From the NCBI RefSeq assembly GCF_014212055.1, contig NZ_JACJVO010000056.1, positions 1 through 64,000 on the forward strand: DNA of 64,000 nucleotides, read 5' to 3'. Under the pieces are notes generated by a model. That model was given only the letters and a program-made list of their open reading frames with translations. It ran no database searches and had not been told where the DNA came from. Position numbers and translations under genes: made by a program. Positions 31,011-39,020 of the stretch are shown here, in pieces. This stretch comes from Cohnella zeiphila (GTDB taxonomy: Bacteria > Bacillota > Bacilli > Paenibacillales > Paenibacillaceae). Each line of letters starts with the position of its first letter. Position 1 is the stretch's first letter.

Positions 31011-31286
31011 TTATTTCTTGACCATCATTTTCATCAAGCTTTCGAGGTTATCCAGATTCATGCCGCTTTTCTTGACCGCGCTGACGATCTCCTTGACCGT
31101 GTCCTCCGATACCGGAACGCCGGCCATTGCCGATACTTGCTTGATCAGCTGGCGGATTTGGGTTTCGCTCTGCAGCGTCGCGGGCGTCACCTGCCCGGCG
31201 ATTTTTTTGATCGACCCTTCGGTGATCGATTTGCCGGTTTTCTTATTGACGGTGCTCAGGATGTCTTTGGAAAGTTTCTTGTCCAT
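31011..31286 (-). CDS. SpoVIF-like sporulation protein
   Basis: A 91-aa protein of short charged helices. The middle TQIRQLIKQVSAMAGVPVS and C-terminal LESLMKMM fit the stage VI sporulation protein F family as I remember it, which is needed for late spore coat assembly in B. subtilis. The start at 31286 has GGAGGGGAAGC upstream; the frame extends to 31349 without support. It is transcribed just after gpsA. The assignment is from pattern memory, not alignment. Confidence 0.6.
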   Translation of the reverse strand: MDKKLSKDILSTVNKKTGKSITEGSIKKIAGQVTPATLQSETQIRQLIKQVSAMAGVPVSEDTVKEIVSAVKKSGMNLDNLESLMKMMVKK

Positions 31287-31353
31287 GCTTCCCCTCCTCC
31301 GGGTTTGTGCTAGTATCCTATGAGGAGAAGGGGGAAACGGTTCGGGCACTTGC

Positions 31354-32391
31354 TCAGTTGCCGCTCTGTCGCAGCTCGGGATTCTCGATCTCGTGCGTGC
31401 GGACGCGCCCCATCAATGCGCCGACCGCGCCGGAAGGGTCCTTGTCTTCGAACAACACTTTGAACAGCTCGCTCGTGATCGGCATTTCGACTTCGTATCT
31501 CGTTGCCAGTTCCCTCGCCGCTTTCGTCGTGCGGACGCCTTCGACGACCATGCCCATCCGATCCAGCACTTCGTCGAGCCGAAGTCCCGAGGCGAGCATC
31601 GAGCCGGCCCGCCAATTGCGGCTATGACGGCTCGTACACGTTACGATCAGGTCGCCGACTCCGGCCAACCCCGCGAACGTAAGCGGATTCGCGCCCATCG
31701 CCGCGCCAAGACGGCCGATCTCGGCGAGCCCCCGGGTAATGAGCGCGGCTTTGGCGTTGTCGCCGAAGCCGAGACCGTCGGTCAAGCCGGCTCCGAGGGC
31801 AATGATGTTCTTGATCGCGCCGGCCGTCTCCACGCCGACAACATCGGGATTCGTATAGACGCGAAAATACGATTCGTTCATGAACAGGTCCTGCGCCGCT
31901 TCGGCCGCATCCATCGAGCCGGAGGCGACGACGACCGTCGTCGGATGACGATCGATCACTTCTTCCGCATGGCTCGGACCGGACAGAACGACGATTCGCT
32001 CCTCCGGCCGTCCGAGCTCTTCCGCCAGCACGACGGACATTCGTTTCAGCGTCTCGGATTCGAACCCTTTGGTCGCATGGACGATCAAGGCATCGGACTT
32101 TACATGCTTGGCCGCCTGGCGGGCCACTTCCCGCATCGAACCGGACGGCGCGACGAACACGGCCGCTTCCGCCCCGGCGAGAGCCGCTTCCATGTCCGTG
32201 GTGGCGGTAATCCCTTCCGGAAGGCTGGCGTTCGGCAGGAACCGAGCGTTCGTGCGATTCGTGTTGATCTCCTCGGCCTGGGCCGAATTGCGGGTCCAAA
32301 GCGCGACGCGGCGGCCGTTGTCCGCCAGTACCCGGGCGAGCGCCGTTCCCCAGCTGCCCGCCACCAGCACGGCAACGGTGTTACGCTCCAT
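31354..32391 (-). CDS. gpsA: Glycerol-3-phosphate dehydrogenase [NAD(P)+]
   Basis: A 345-aa enzyme that reduces dihydroxyacetone phosphate to sn-glycerol 3-phosphate for phospholipid synthesis. The Rossmann loop reads VLVAGSWGTAL, where most GpsA proteins have GAGSWGTAL, so the first glycine is valine. VLSGPSHAEE, the catalytic region VETAGAIKNIIALGAGL, and NAKAALITRGLAEI are normal. The gene overlaps plsY by 11 bases; these two supply the first steps of membrane lipid synthesis. AAGGAG precedes the start. Confidence 0.93.
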   Translation of the reverse strand: MERNTVAVLVAGSWGTALARVLADNGRRVALWTRNSAQAEEINTNRTNARFLPNASLPEGITATTDMEAALAGAEAAVFVAPSGSMREVARQAAKHVKSDALIVHATKGFESETLKRMSVVLAEELGRPEERIVVLSGPSHAEEVIDRHPTTVVVASGSMDAAEAAQDLFMNESYFRVYTNPDVVGVETAGAIKNIIALGAGLTDGLGFGDNAKAALITRGLAEIGRLGAAMGANPLTFAGLAGVGDLIVTCTSRHSRNWRAGSMLASGLRLDEVLDRMGMVVEGVRTTKAARELATRYEVEMPITSELFKVLFEDKDPSGAVGALMGRVRTHEIENPELRQSGN

Positions 32392-32998
32392 GCGGCTCTC
32401 CTTTCTTGCTGCCCAGCTTATTCTCGGTTCCGTTCAGCAGCTTGACGATATTTTTGCGATGGCGAAGCAGCGCAAGCAGCGCAACGATGACGGCCCCCCA
32501 CACCATGTAGCGGTCCCAGCCGCCGATCGCCAGAATCAATGGCAGCAGCACGGCGAAAATAAGGGAACCGAGCGACACGTAGCGAGTAACCGCGATGATG
32601 GCGATAGCGATAAGGCCGGCGATCAGCACGGGAACAAAAGCGAGCGAGATCATCGCGCCGATCGTCGTCGCGATGCCTTTGCCCCCCTTGAAACGGAAGA
32701 AGACCGGCCAATTGTGGCCGACGATCGAAGCGAGCGCGCAAGCGACCGGGACCCAAGCCATGCCGTCGCCTTTCAGGGCGTAGCCGAGCACGACGGCGAT
32801 GACGCCCTTGGCGATGTCCAGCGCGAGAACGAGGGCCGCCGGGCCCTTGCCCAGCACGCGCAGCGTGTTCGTCGCGCCGGCGTTGCCGCTTCCATGATCG
32901 CGAATATCGATCTTGCGCACCAATCGCGCGAATAAAATGCTGAATGAAACGGAGCCAAGCAAATAACTGGCGGCGATAGCGATAATGGATGCCGTCAC
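32381..32998 (-). CDS. plsY: Acyl-phosphate:glycerol-3-phosphate acyltransferase
   Basis: A 205-aa polytopic membrane protein of the PlsY family that acylates glycerol 3-phosphate at position 1. It shows the active-site motifs [25 protein letters not shown] (about residues 104-114) and [13 protein letters not shown], and five or more hydrophobic segments. The start is GTG at 32998 with GGAGAG upstream. It lies 14 bases after der and overlaps gpsA, which supplies its substrate. Confidence 0.94.
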   Translation of the reverse strand: MTASIIAIAASYLLGSVSFSILFARLVRKIDIRDHGSGNAGATNTLRVLGKGPAALVLALDIAKGVIAVVLGYALKGDGMAWVPVACALASIVGHNWPVFFRFKGGKGIATTIGAMISLAFVPVLIAGLIAIAIIAVTRYVSLGSLIFAVLLPLILAIGGWDRYMVWGAVIVALLALLRHRKNIVKLLNGTENKLGSKKGEPHGA

Positions 32999-33012
32999 GG
33001 TGCGGTTCTCTC

Positions 33013-34335
33013 CTATTCCTGATCCGACTTGCGGCGCGTGAAGAGCCGAAGCGGGGTTCCCTCGAATTCGAATGCGGCGCGAATTTTGTTCTCCAGAAAG
33101 CGCTCGTACGAGAAATGCATCAATTCCGGCTCATTGACGAAAATGAGAATCGTCGGCGGCTTGACCGCCACCTGCGTGGCGTAGTTGATCCGGAGCCGGC
33201 GTCCCTTGTCGCTGGGCGGCGGCGTCACGGCTACGGCGTCAGACACGATGTCGTTGAGCACGGGGGTTGGAATGCGCATCGCATGATGCTCGGCCACGCG
33301 GTCGATGACCGGAAACAGCTTGTGAAGGCGCTGCTTCGTCTTGGCGGACAGGAACACGATCGGAGCGTACGTCATAAACAGGAAGTGATCTCGAATCATG
33401 TTGGTGAATTGCTGCATCGTCTTGTCGTCCTTCTCGACGATGTCCCATTTGTTCACGACGAAGATCGACGCTTTCCCGAGCTCGTGCGCATAACCTGCGA
33501 TGTGCTTGTCCTGCTCGATGATGCCTTCCTCGCCGTTGATGACGATCAGCGCGACGTCCGCGCGCTCGATTGCTTTCATCGAACGCATGACGCTGTATTT
33601 CTCCGTCGTCTCGTACACTTTTCCCCGCTTGCGCATGCCCGCCGTATCGATCAGCACATACTTCTGCCCGTCCTTCTCGAACGGCGTGTCGATGGCGTCG
33701 CGCGTCGTGCCCGCCACTTCGCTGACGATGACGCGCTCTTCGCCGAGAATCGCGTTGACGAGCGACGACTTGCCTACGTTCGGACGGCCGATCAGCGCGA
33801 CCTTGATGACGTCCTCGTCGTATTGCTCGTCTTCCTTCGCGGGAAGCTTGGCCGTCGCCGCGTCGAGCAGATCGCCGATGCCGATGCCGTGGGCGCCGGA
33901 CAGCGCGACCGGATCCCCAAATCCCAATGCGTAAAATTCGTAAATATCGTCCATCCGGCCCAGGTTGTCCACTTTGTTGACCGCGACGACGACCGGCTTC
34001 CGCGACCGGAACAGCAGCTGAGCCACTTCTTCGTCCGCGTTCGTCAGTCCGGATTTGGCATCGACCATGAACACGATGACGTCCGCCTCTTCGATCGCCA
34101 GCTCGGCCTGCATGCGCACGAGACGCAGCAAACCGTCCTCTCCGTCGATCTCGATGCCGCCGGTATCGATGACGCTAAAAGCGATTCCGTTCCATTCTCC
34201 GGATCCGTAGATGCGATCCCGGGTAATGCCGGGTTTATCTTCTACAATGGCCAGCCGGTCGCCGATGATCCGGTTGAAAATCGTCGACTTGCCTACATTA
34301 GGCCGACCCACGATGGCGATAACGGGTCTTGCCAT
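33013..34335 (-). CDS. der: Ribosome-associated GTPase Der (EngA)
   Basis: A 440-aa GTPase with two G domains in tandem and a C-terminal KH-like domain, essential for 50S ribosome assembly. Domain 1 has GRPNVGKST at about residues 10-18 and NKVD; domain 2 has GRPNVGKSS near 185 and NKWD. The C-terminal [11 protein letters not shown] is also typical. The start at 34335 has GAGGAG seven bases upstream; an in-frame start 33 bases earlier is not needed. An extended -10-like TGTTATGAT lies about 65 bases upstream. Confidence 0.96.
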   Translation of the reverse strand: MARPVIAIVGRPNVGKSTIFNRIIGDRLAIVEDKPGITRDRIYGSGEWNGIAFSVIDTGGIEIDGEDGLLRLVRMQAELAIEEADVIVFMVDAKSGLTNADEEVAQLLFRSRKPVVVAVNKVDNLGRMDDIYEFYALGFGDPVALSGAHGIGIGDLLDAATAKLPAKEDEQYDEDVIKVALIGRPNVGKSSLVNAILGEERVIVSEVAGTTRDAIDTPFEKDGQKYVLIDTAGMRKRGKVYETTEKYSVMRSMKAIERADVALIVINGEEGIIEQDKHIAGYAHELGKASIFVVNKWDIVEKDDKTMQQFTNMIRDHFLFMTYAPIVFLSAKTKQRLHKLFPVIDRVAEHHAMRIPTPVLNDIVSDAVAVTPPPSDKGRRLRINYATQVAVKPPTILIFVNEPELMHFSYERFLENKIRAAFEFEGTPLRLFTRRKSDQE

Positions 34336-34422
34336 ACGTTCACTCCTCAACATATCCCTGATTGGCATGCATAAGAATCATAAACTCACAATCTTCATCA
34401 TAACAAAAATATACCGCGTTGG

Positions 34423-35040
34423 CTAACCCCAGTTGCGGCTCCCTCCCCGCCTCCGGACCAGATCGGATGCCCAAGCGGCCAAATAGGCCGCCAGACGCAT
34501 TTCCCCCGCCGCCAGCCACCATCTGTCGGACCATACGAGACCGCCCGCTTCCCCATTCGGGCCGCCCAGCCAGCCCAGGGCGAGCGCCGCTTCCGCCAGC
34601 GAAAGGCCGATTCCGAGAGCCGCCAGCCGTTCCAGCGGATTCCTGACGACGATCAACGCAATCAGCGCAGCCGTCAAGGAGACGATCCAGAGCGGGTCGA
34701 CGGTCGCCAATCGGGGGGCATGCTCCGTTATTTGGTCCAGAAACAGGACGACCGCTGCGATCAGCAGCGATGCCGCGCCCGCAGTTCCCCTTCGCGAAGC
34801 GTTCAGCCATACCATGGCCGCCAGCGCGGCGGCGCTCCCCCAGACGAACGCGCCGTCCCAGACGACCGCTCTTTCCCCTGCCGGCCATTTGATCCTGAGC
34901 CGGAAAACGATCGGCCAAAGAATGAGCATCCAGCTGACGAACCGCTCCGGCAAGCATTCCGCCAGCTCCTTCCGCCAGCCGCTCCACCATAGAATGCAAG
35001 CCGTCAGCCAAGCGACGGCCGAGATGAATCCGGACGGCAT
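34423..35040 (-). CDS. Membrane protein, YphA-like by position
   Basis: A 205-aa protein with five to six hydrophobic segments and many tryptophans, of unknown function. It lies between rpsA and der, where B. subtilis has small membrane-protein genes (yphA/yphB). The start at 35040 has GAGGAGG about 10 bases upstream; an in-frame GTG at 35052 would sit on that site. Downstream gap to der is short and has no terminator. Confidence 0.7.
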   Translation of the reverse strand: MPSGFISAVAWLTACILWWSGWRKELAECLPERFVSWMLILWPIVFRLRIKWPAGERAVVWDGAFVWGSAAALAAMVWLNASRRGTAGAASLLIAAVVLFLDQITEHAPRLATVDPLWIVSLTAALIALIVVRNPLERLAALGIGLSLAEAALALGWLGGPNGEAGGLVWSDRWWLAAGEMRLAAYLAAWASDLVRRRGGSRNWG

Positions 35041-35086
35041 CCCGCTTCCCACCTCCTCCTCGGTTCTGCCGTCTTAGTATGGACCA

Positions 35087-35136
35087 TTCCCCGAAAGTGA
35101 CCTGATGCTTCGAAGCGAATTTATCTCCGCTTTCAA
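35087..35136. repeat. Palindromic intergenic repeat, copy B
   Basis: It starts TTCCCCGAAAGTGACC and ends CTCCGCTTTCAACC. It shares with copy A the pattern AAAGTGA...GATGC...GAATTTA...CTCCG and with copy C the segment CCTGA-GCTTCGAAGC (inexact). Inner arms GAAAGTG/CGCTTTC pair; the outer ends are degraded. It lies between rpsA and the YphA-like gene, next to the rpsA terminator. Confidence 0.65.
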
Positions 35137-35150
35137 CCTCCGCGCACAAT

Positions 35151-35176
35151 AAAAAGCCCCCGGTAAACCGGGGGCT
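35151..35176 (-). terminator. Terminator after rpsA
   Basis: On the minus strand AGCCCCCGG-TTTA-CCGGGGGCT forms a perfect 9-bp stem followed by TTTTATTG. Confidence 0.92.
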
Positions 35177-35190
35177 GGCTTCGAGATTGC

Positions 35191-36408
35191 TTATTTGAAC
35201 TTGCTCAGCTTGTCGCCGAACTTCTCGCCCAGCGTGAAGCTCATCGACTCGGCCGGAGGAAGATTCGTCTCTTCCTTGGGACCGCGGCCGCCGCGCGGCG
35301 CACGCTCGCGCTCTGCTTGCGGCGGAGCTTCTTCCGTCTCCTTGATGGAGAGGGAGACGCGCTTCTCGGACGGATTGAAGTCAAGGATCTTGGCCTTCAC
35401 TTCTTGGCCTTCCTTCAGCACTTCAAACGGAGTGACGACATGGCGATGGGCGATTTGGGAAATGTGCACGAGGCCTTCCACGCCCGGAGCGATCTCGACG
35501 AATGCGCCGAAGCTGACAAGGCGCTTGACGACGCCGGTGACGATCTCGCCGTTGTGGAATTGGCCTGCAGCCGACTCCCAAGGACCCGGTTGAGCCGCCT
35601 TGATGCTCAGGCTGATCTTGCCGATCGACGGATCGACCTTCAGCACTTTCACTTTCACTTGCTGGCCTTCGGACACCACGTCGGCCGGATGAGCTACGTG
35701 CTGCCATGCGATCTCGGACACGTGAACCAGTCCGTCGATGCCGCCGATGTCGACGAATGCGCCGAAGGGCGTCAGACGCTGAACGGTGCCTTCGATGACC
35801 TGGCCCGGCTGCAGCTCGGACATGATCTTCTGCTTCTGCTCTTCGTATTCGGCTTCCAGAACGTCCTTCTGGGACAGGATAACCTTGTTGTTCTCGCGGT
35901 CGATTTCCTTCACTTTGACGCGAAGGGTACGGCCCTTATAATCGGAGAAGTCTTCCACGAAATGACGTTCGACCATGGAAGCCGGAATGAAGCCGCGAAC
36001 GCCCACGTCGGCGACCAAGCCGCCCTTGACGACATCGGCTACGGTTACTTCGAACACTTCGCCGCTGTCGAACTTGGCTTGCAGATCGTCCCACGCGCGT
36101 GCGCTGTCGATTTGACGCTTAGAGAGAACGAGGCTCTCCTTCTCGTCGTTGATGCTAACGACCTTGGCTTCGACTTCCTGGCCGATCTGCACGGCGTCGG
36201 AAGCACTGTCCAGGTTGACGGAGGATAGTTCGCGCAGCGGAATGACGCCGTCGTATTTATATCCAAGGCTAACGAATGCTTGGTTGTCCTCGATCTTGAC
36301 GATCGTGCCCTTGACCGTATCGCCTTTCTTCAAGGATACGACATTCTCCAACGCATCCTGGCTGACCGATTCGGCCGCCGTTTCCTGGACTTTAATTTCT
36401 TCAGACAT
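35191..36408 (-). CDS. rpsA: 30S ribosomal protein S1 homologue
   Basis: A 405-aa protein with four S1 RNA-binding domains at about residues 28-95, 113-178, 200-268 and 285-353 (for example GTVQRLTPFGAFVDIGGIDG in the third). It is the Gram-positive YpfD-type S1, shorter than the six-domain E. coli protein. It probably helps load mRNA on ribosomes. GAGGAGG precedes the start. Its place between cmk/plsC and der is as in B. subtilis. The C-terminal tail is rich in charged residues and proline. Confidence 0.94.
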   Translation of the reverse strand: MSEEIKVQETAAESVSQDALENVVSLKKGDTVKGTIVKIEDNQAFVSLGYKYDGVIPLRELSSVNLDSASDAVQIGQEVEAKVVSINDEKESLVLSKRQIDSARAWDDLQAKFDSGEVFEVTVADVVKGGLVADVGVRGFIPASMVERHFVEDFSDYKGRTLRVKVKEIDRENNKVILSQKDVLEAEYEEQKQKIMSELQPGQVIEGTVQRLTPFGAFVDIGGIDGLVHVSEIAWQHVAHPADVVSEGQQVKVKVLKVDPSIGKISLSIKAAQPGPWESAAGQFHNGEIVTGVVKRLVSFGAFVEIAPGVEGLVHISQIAHRHVVTPFEVLKEGQEVKAKILDFNPSEKRVSLSIKETEEAPPQAERERAPRGGRGPKEETNLPPAESMSFTLGEKFGDKLSKFK

Positions 36409-36531
36409 GAAAATACCTCCTCAGTTCTACCCCAACTTTATTTAAACCCGCATTCCAGAGCGGCGTTTAAATCGCGTTTGCCCATGTCATAAATCCAATA
36501 ATACCCGTAGTATGATGGAATCGCCAGTCAT

Positions 36532-37149
36532 TCATGCATGCGCGTTCGGATCTCTCCGCGACGGCTTGCCGGTCCGGACCATCTCGCGAATCTTCGAGAT
36601 GAGCAGCTCGGTAGCGGCTTCATGATCCTCCGAGCCCTTCTCCAAATATGGAGCCAGATCGATGGGCTCTCCGTAAACGGCCGTCATTCTCCGGAAAAGG
36701 CGGTAGTCGCCGATCAGCGCGACGGGAACGATCTGCGCTCCCGACCGGGCGGCCATGCTGACCGCTCCTCGCTTGCCCATCGATACCCCGCCGATCTTGT
36801 CGCCCTTGCGCGAGCCTTCGGGGAAGATGCCCATTACTTTGCCTTCCTCCAGAACCGCGAGCGCCGTCCGGATCGCTTCCTTGCTGACGCCGCCCCGCTT
36901 GACCGGGAAAGCCCCGAGGGCCCGTATGAACGGGCCGAACCCCGGTATTCGGAACAGCTCCATCTTCGCCATATAATGAACCTTGCGGGGAACCGCAAGA
37001 CCGAGCGTCATCGGATCGAGATTACTCATATGATTGCTGGCCAGAATGACAGGGCCTGATGACGGGATGTTCGAGATGCCCCGATGTTCGAAACGGAAGA
37101 AGAGAGACCAAATCATTCGCACGGCAGCCCGGCAAATTCGGTATAACAT
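36532..37149 (-). CDS. plsC: 1-Acyl-sn-glycerol-3-phosphate acyltransferase
   Basis: A 205-aa membrane-associated acyltransferase that makes phosphatidic acid from lysophosphatidic acid. The catalytic NHMSNLD (HX4D) is at about residues 39-45 and the glycerol-phosphate-binding FPEGSRKGD near 114. An N-terminal hydrophobic stretch anchors it. The start lies 4 bases after the cmk stop, with GGGGGAG about 10 bases upstream. It takes the product of PlsY in the same lipid pathway. Confidence 0.93.
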   Translation of the reverse strand: MLYRICRAAVRMIWSLFFRFEHRGISNIPSSGPVILASNHMSNLDPMTLGLAVPRKVHYMAKMELFRIPGFGPFIRALGAFPVKRGGVSKEAIRTALAVLEEGKVMGIFPEGSRKGDKIGGVSMGKRGAVSMAARSGAQIVPVALIGDYRLFRRMTAVYGEPIDLAPYLEKGSEDHEAATELLISKIREMVRTGKPSRRDPNAHA

Positions 37150-37152
37150 AAT

Positions 37153-37857
37153 CTACTTCTCCCCCGCCGAAATGGTTCTCGACGCCGCGCGGGCCCACCG
37201 GGCGATGTCGTCCACGATCCGCTCGATCGCCAGTCCCGTCGAATCGACGAGCTTGGCATCCGGCGCCTGAAGAAGCGGCGCGATCGCCCGTTCGCGGTCC
37301 ATTCGGTCGCGTTCGGCGATATCATGCTCCAGCTGCTCCAGCGTGATGTCCGCATCATCTCCCAGCTCCCGAAAACGGCGCAAAGCGCGTTCCCTCGGGG
37401 TCGCCGTCAAAAAGATCTTGAGCTCGGCATCGGGGAGCACGTGAGTGCCGATATCCCTGCCGTCCATGACGACACCCTTCTCCTTGGCCATCCGTCGTTG
37501 AAGCTCCGCCATGCGAAGACGAACCGCTTCATAGGAAGAGACCTGGGAGACGTTCCGGTTCACCTCATGGGTTCGAAGCATGGAAGTGACGTCTCTTCCG
37601 TCCGTCCACACGCGTTGGCCATCCTCGTCCGGTTGGAGACGGATGTCCAGCTCCTCGGCCAAGCGGCCGATCGAAATTTCGTCGAGGACCGGTATTCCCC
37701 GTTCCAAGGCAATCGCCGTAACCGCTCGGTACATCGCTCCGGTGTCTACGTACACATATCGGAGCGCGCTTGCGACCAGACGGGCTACCGTGCTCTTGCC
37801 GGCGCCGGCGGGACCGTCGATCGCAATGTTGATGGGATGCCCGCTGTCGTGACTCAT
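37153..37857 (-). CDS. cmk: Cytidylate kinase
   Basis: A 234-aa P-loop kinase that phosphorylates CMP and dCMP. The P loop GPAGAGKST is at about residues 14-22, followed by DTGAMYRAVT and the CMP-binding insert ending in MDGRDIGTHVLPDAELKIFL. ATG at 37857 is chosen; a TTG three bases earlier has slightly better spacing to AGGAGG and is an alternative. It is first in a cmk-plsC unit preceded by the terminator of the ypfA/ypfB unit. Confidence 0.95.
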   Translation of the reverse strand: MSHDSGHPINIAIDGPAGAGKSTVARLVASALRYVYVDTGAMYRAVTAIALERGIPVLDEISIGRLAEELDIRLQPDEDGQRVWTDGRDVTSMLRTHEVNRNVSQVSSYEAVRLRMAELQRRMAKEKGVVMDGRDIGTHVLPDAELKIFLTATPRERALRRFRELGDDADITLEQLEHDIAERDRMDRERAIAPLLQAPDAKLVDSTGLAIERIVDDIARWARAASRTISAGEK

Positions 37858-37892
37858 CAAAAAAAGAAAGCCTCCTAATCAACCACCGTTAA

Positions 37893-37919
37893 GAAAAAAG
37901 GCAGGCAAGCTTTGCCTGC
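37893..37919 (-). terminator. Terminator after the ypfB-like gene
   Basis: On the minus strand GCAGGCAA-AGC-TTGCCTGC (8-bp stem) is followed by CTTTTTTCTT. Confidence 0.9.
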
Positions 37920-37981
37920 GTGCGATCGAGAAAATTATACCACACCCCATCGGGAGATGCAAAACGCGGGAAGCCCGTCCG

Positions 37982-38170
37982 CTAACGCTCCGGAAAGCGG
38001 ACGCCTTCCCATTGTTCGGTACCGGTCAGCAGTTCATGAACAACCGGCAGCCGCAGCGCAAGCTGAGATATCAACAGCGCCGCGACCAGCGCGCCGATCA
38101 GCCGCACGATCCATCTCTCGATCGCCGAAAACCGCGATTCGGCTCCGCGCAGCCCCTTCATCCGATTCAT
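37982..38170 (-). CDS. Small membrane protein, YpfB-like
   Basis: A 62-aa protein with one hydrophobic helix (about residues 21-40) and a short soluble tail ending EGVRFPER. Size and position between ypfA and cmk fit the YpfB/DUF5359 family. The start at 38170 lies 5 bases after the ypfA stop, with AAGGA upstream. Function unknown. Confidence 0.7.
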   Translation of the reverse strand: MNRMKGLRGAESRFSAIERWIVRLIGALVAALLISQLALRLPVVHELLTGTEQWEGVRFPER

Positions 38171-38175
38171 GGCTC

Positions 38176-38838
38176 TCAGTCCTTGCGAAAATCGAGTTGT
38201 CTTTCGAAGCAAAAGCGAATGACCTTCTGCTGTTCGGCCTCCGAAATTTCCTTAAAGCGCATCATGACGGCAAGGTGGCGGGGTTCGACTTCCTTGACCC
38301 GGATCACTTCGCCTTCGAATTGTGCATGCGTCACGCTTCCGGAACGGTACGGAACGAGCAGCCAGCATGACAGCATCGTCTGCGGAACGATCGGCCACTT
38401 CCGCTCGCAGCGGAAGGAGACGCCTCCGCCCCCGACATCTTCGGTCAGGGCGACGAACCGAAGCTTCTCGCCGATGCGGACCGCCAGTTCAAGCTGAGCC
38501 TCAACCCTCAAGAAGCTTCGCCGCTGTTCCCGGGTGACGTCCTCCGGCGACGGCTTGCGAATCTCGACGAGCGCCACCGTGTCCTTACGGAACCCGACCA
38601 CTTCCGTCGCGAACTGGTGCTTGACCCCTTCGGGCGTATAATAGGTAATCCGATACGGCTCTCCCATCTGGGAACGATGATACTTGCCGCTTTTCTCGTC
38701 CATCGGAATTTCGATCAGGAACGAATCGGATGTGACGTCCGCGATACGCGAACGGAAGGTATCGGCGTGTTCTGCATCCGCTTCCCTCGAGGCGTGAAGC
38801 GTCTGGATAAACATCGTTTGGTTCACTTTCGGAAGCAC
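38176..38838 (-). CDS. ypfA: PilZ-domain protein (cyclic-di-GMP receptor, YpfA-like)
   Basis: A 220-aa cytosolic protein with an N-terminal YcgR-like domain and a C-terminal PilZ domain. The c-di-GMP-binding signature RRSFLRVE (RxxxR) is at about residue 104, and EDVGGGGVSFRCE is the matching D/NxSxxG-type region. In B. subtilis the homologue (MotI/DgrA) brakes the flagellar motor when c-di-GMP is high. The GTG at 38838 is chosen because GGAGGG lies six bases upstream; ATG starts further up (38862) lack such a site. An extended -10 promoter lies at 38895-38903. Confidence 0.85.
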   Translation of the reverse strand: MLPKVNQTMFIQTLHASREADAEHADTFRSRIADVTSDSFLIEIPMDEKSGKYHRSQMGEPYRITYYTPEGVKHQFATEVVGFRKDTVALVEIRKPSPEDVTREQRRSFLRVEAQLELAVRIGEKLRFVALTEDVGGGGVSFRCERKWPIVPQTMLSCWLLVPYRSGSVTHAQFEGEVIRVKEVEPRHLAVMMRFKEISEAEQQKVIRFCFERQLDFRKD

Positions 38839-38894
38839 GCTGAACCCTCCAACAGGCGGCATGTAACGGCGCTCAGGCGCTGCCGTTCTTCCCA

Positions 38895-38903
38895 ATTATA
38901 CCA
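38895..38903 (-). promoter_or_regulatory. Extended -10 promoter of ypfA
   Basis: On the minus strand TGGTATAAT (TGN plus perfect -10) lies about 55 bases before the chosen ypfA start. No clear -35. Confidence 0.55.
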
Positions 38904-38941
38904 TGTCGTCCCTGCTGGGACACCAGCGGTTCGCGAAATAA

Positions 38942-38991
38942 CCCCGCAAAGCGGACCTGAGCTTTGAAGCGTGCTCAGGCACTTTGCGGGG
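38942..38991. repeat. Palindromic intergenic repeat, copy C
   Basis: A 50-base element with perfect 10-bp ends CCCCGCAAAG / CTTTGCGGGG and a perfect inner stem CCTGAGC / GCTCAGG. The centre TTTGAAGCG resembles copy B. On the minus strand the stem is followed by TTATTTCG, and it lies 30 bases after the ypeB stop, so it probably serves as the ypeB terminator. Confidence 0.75.
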
Positions 38992-39020
38992 CCCGAAACT
39001 TCAAACCGAGAGGAAGCGGA

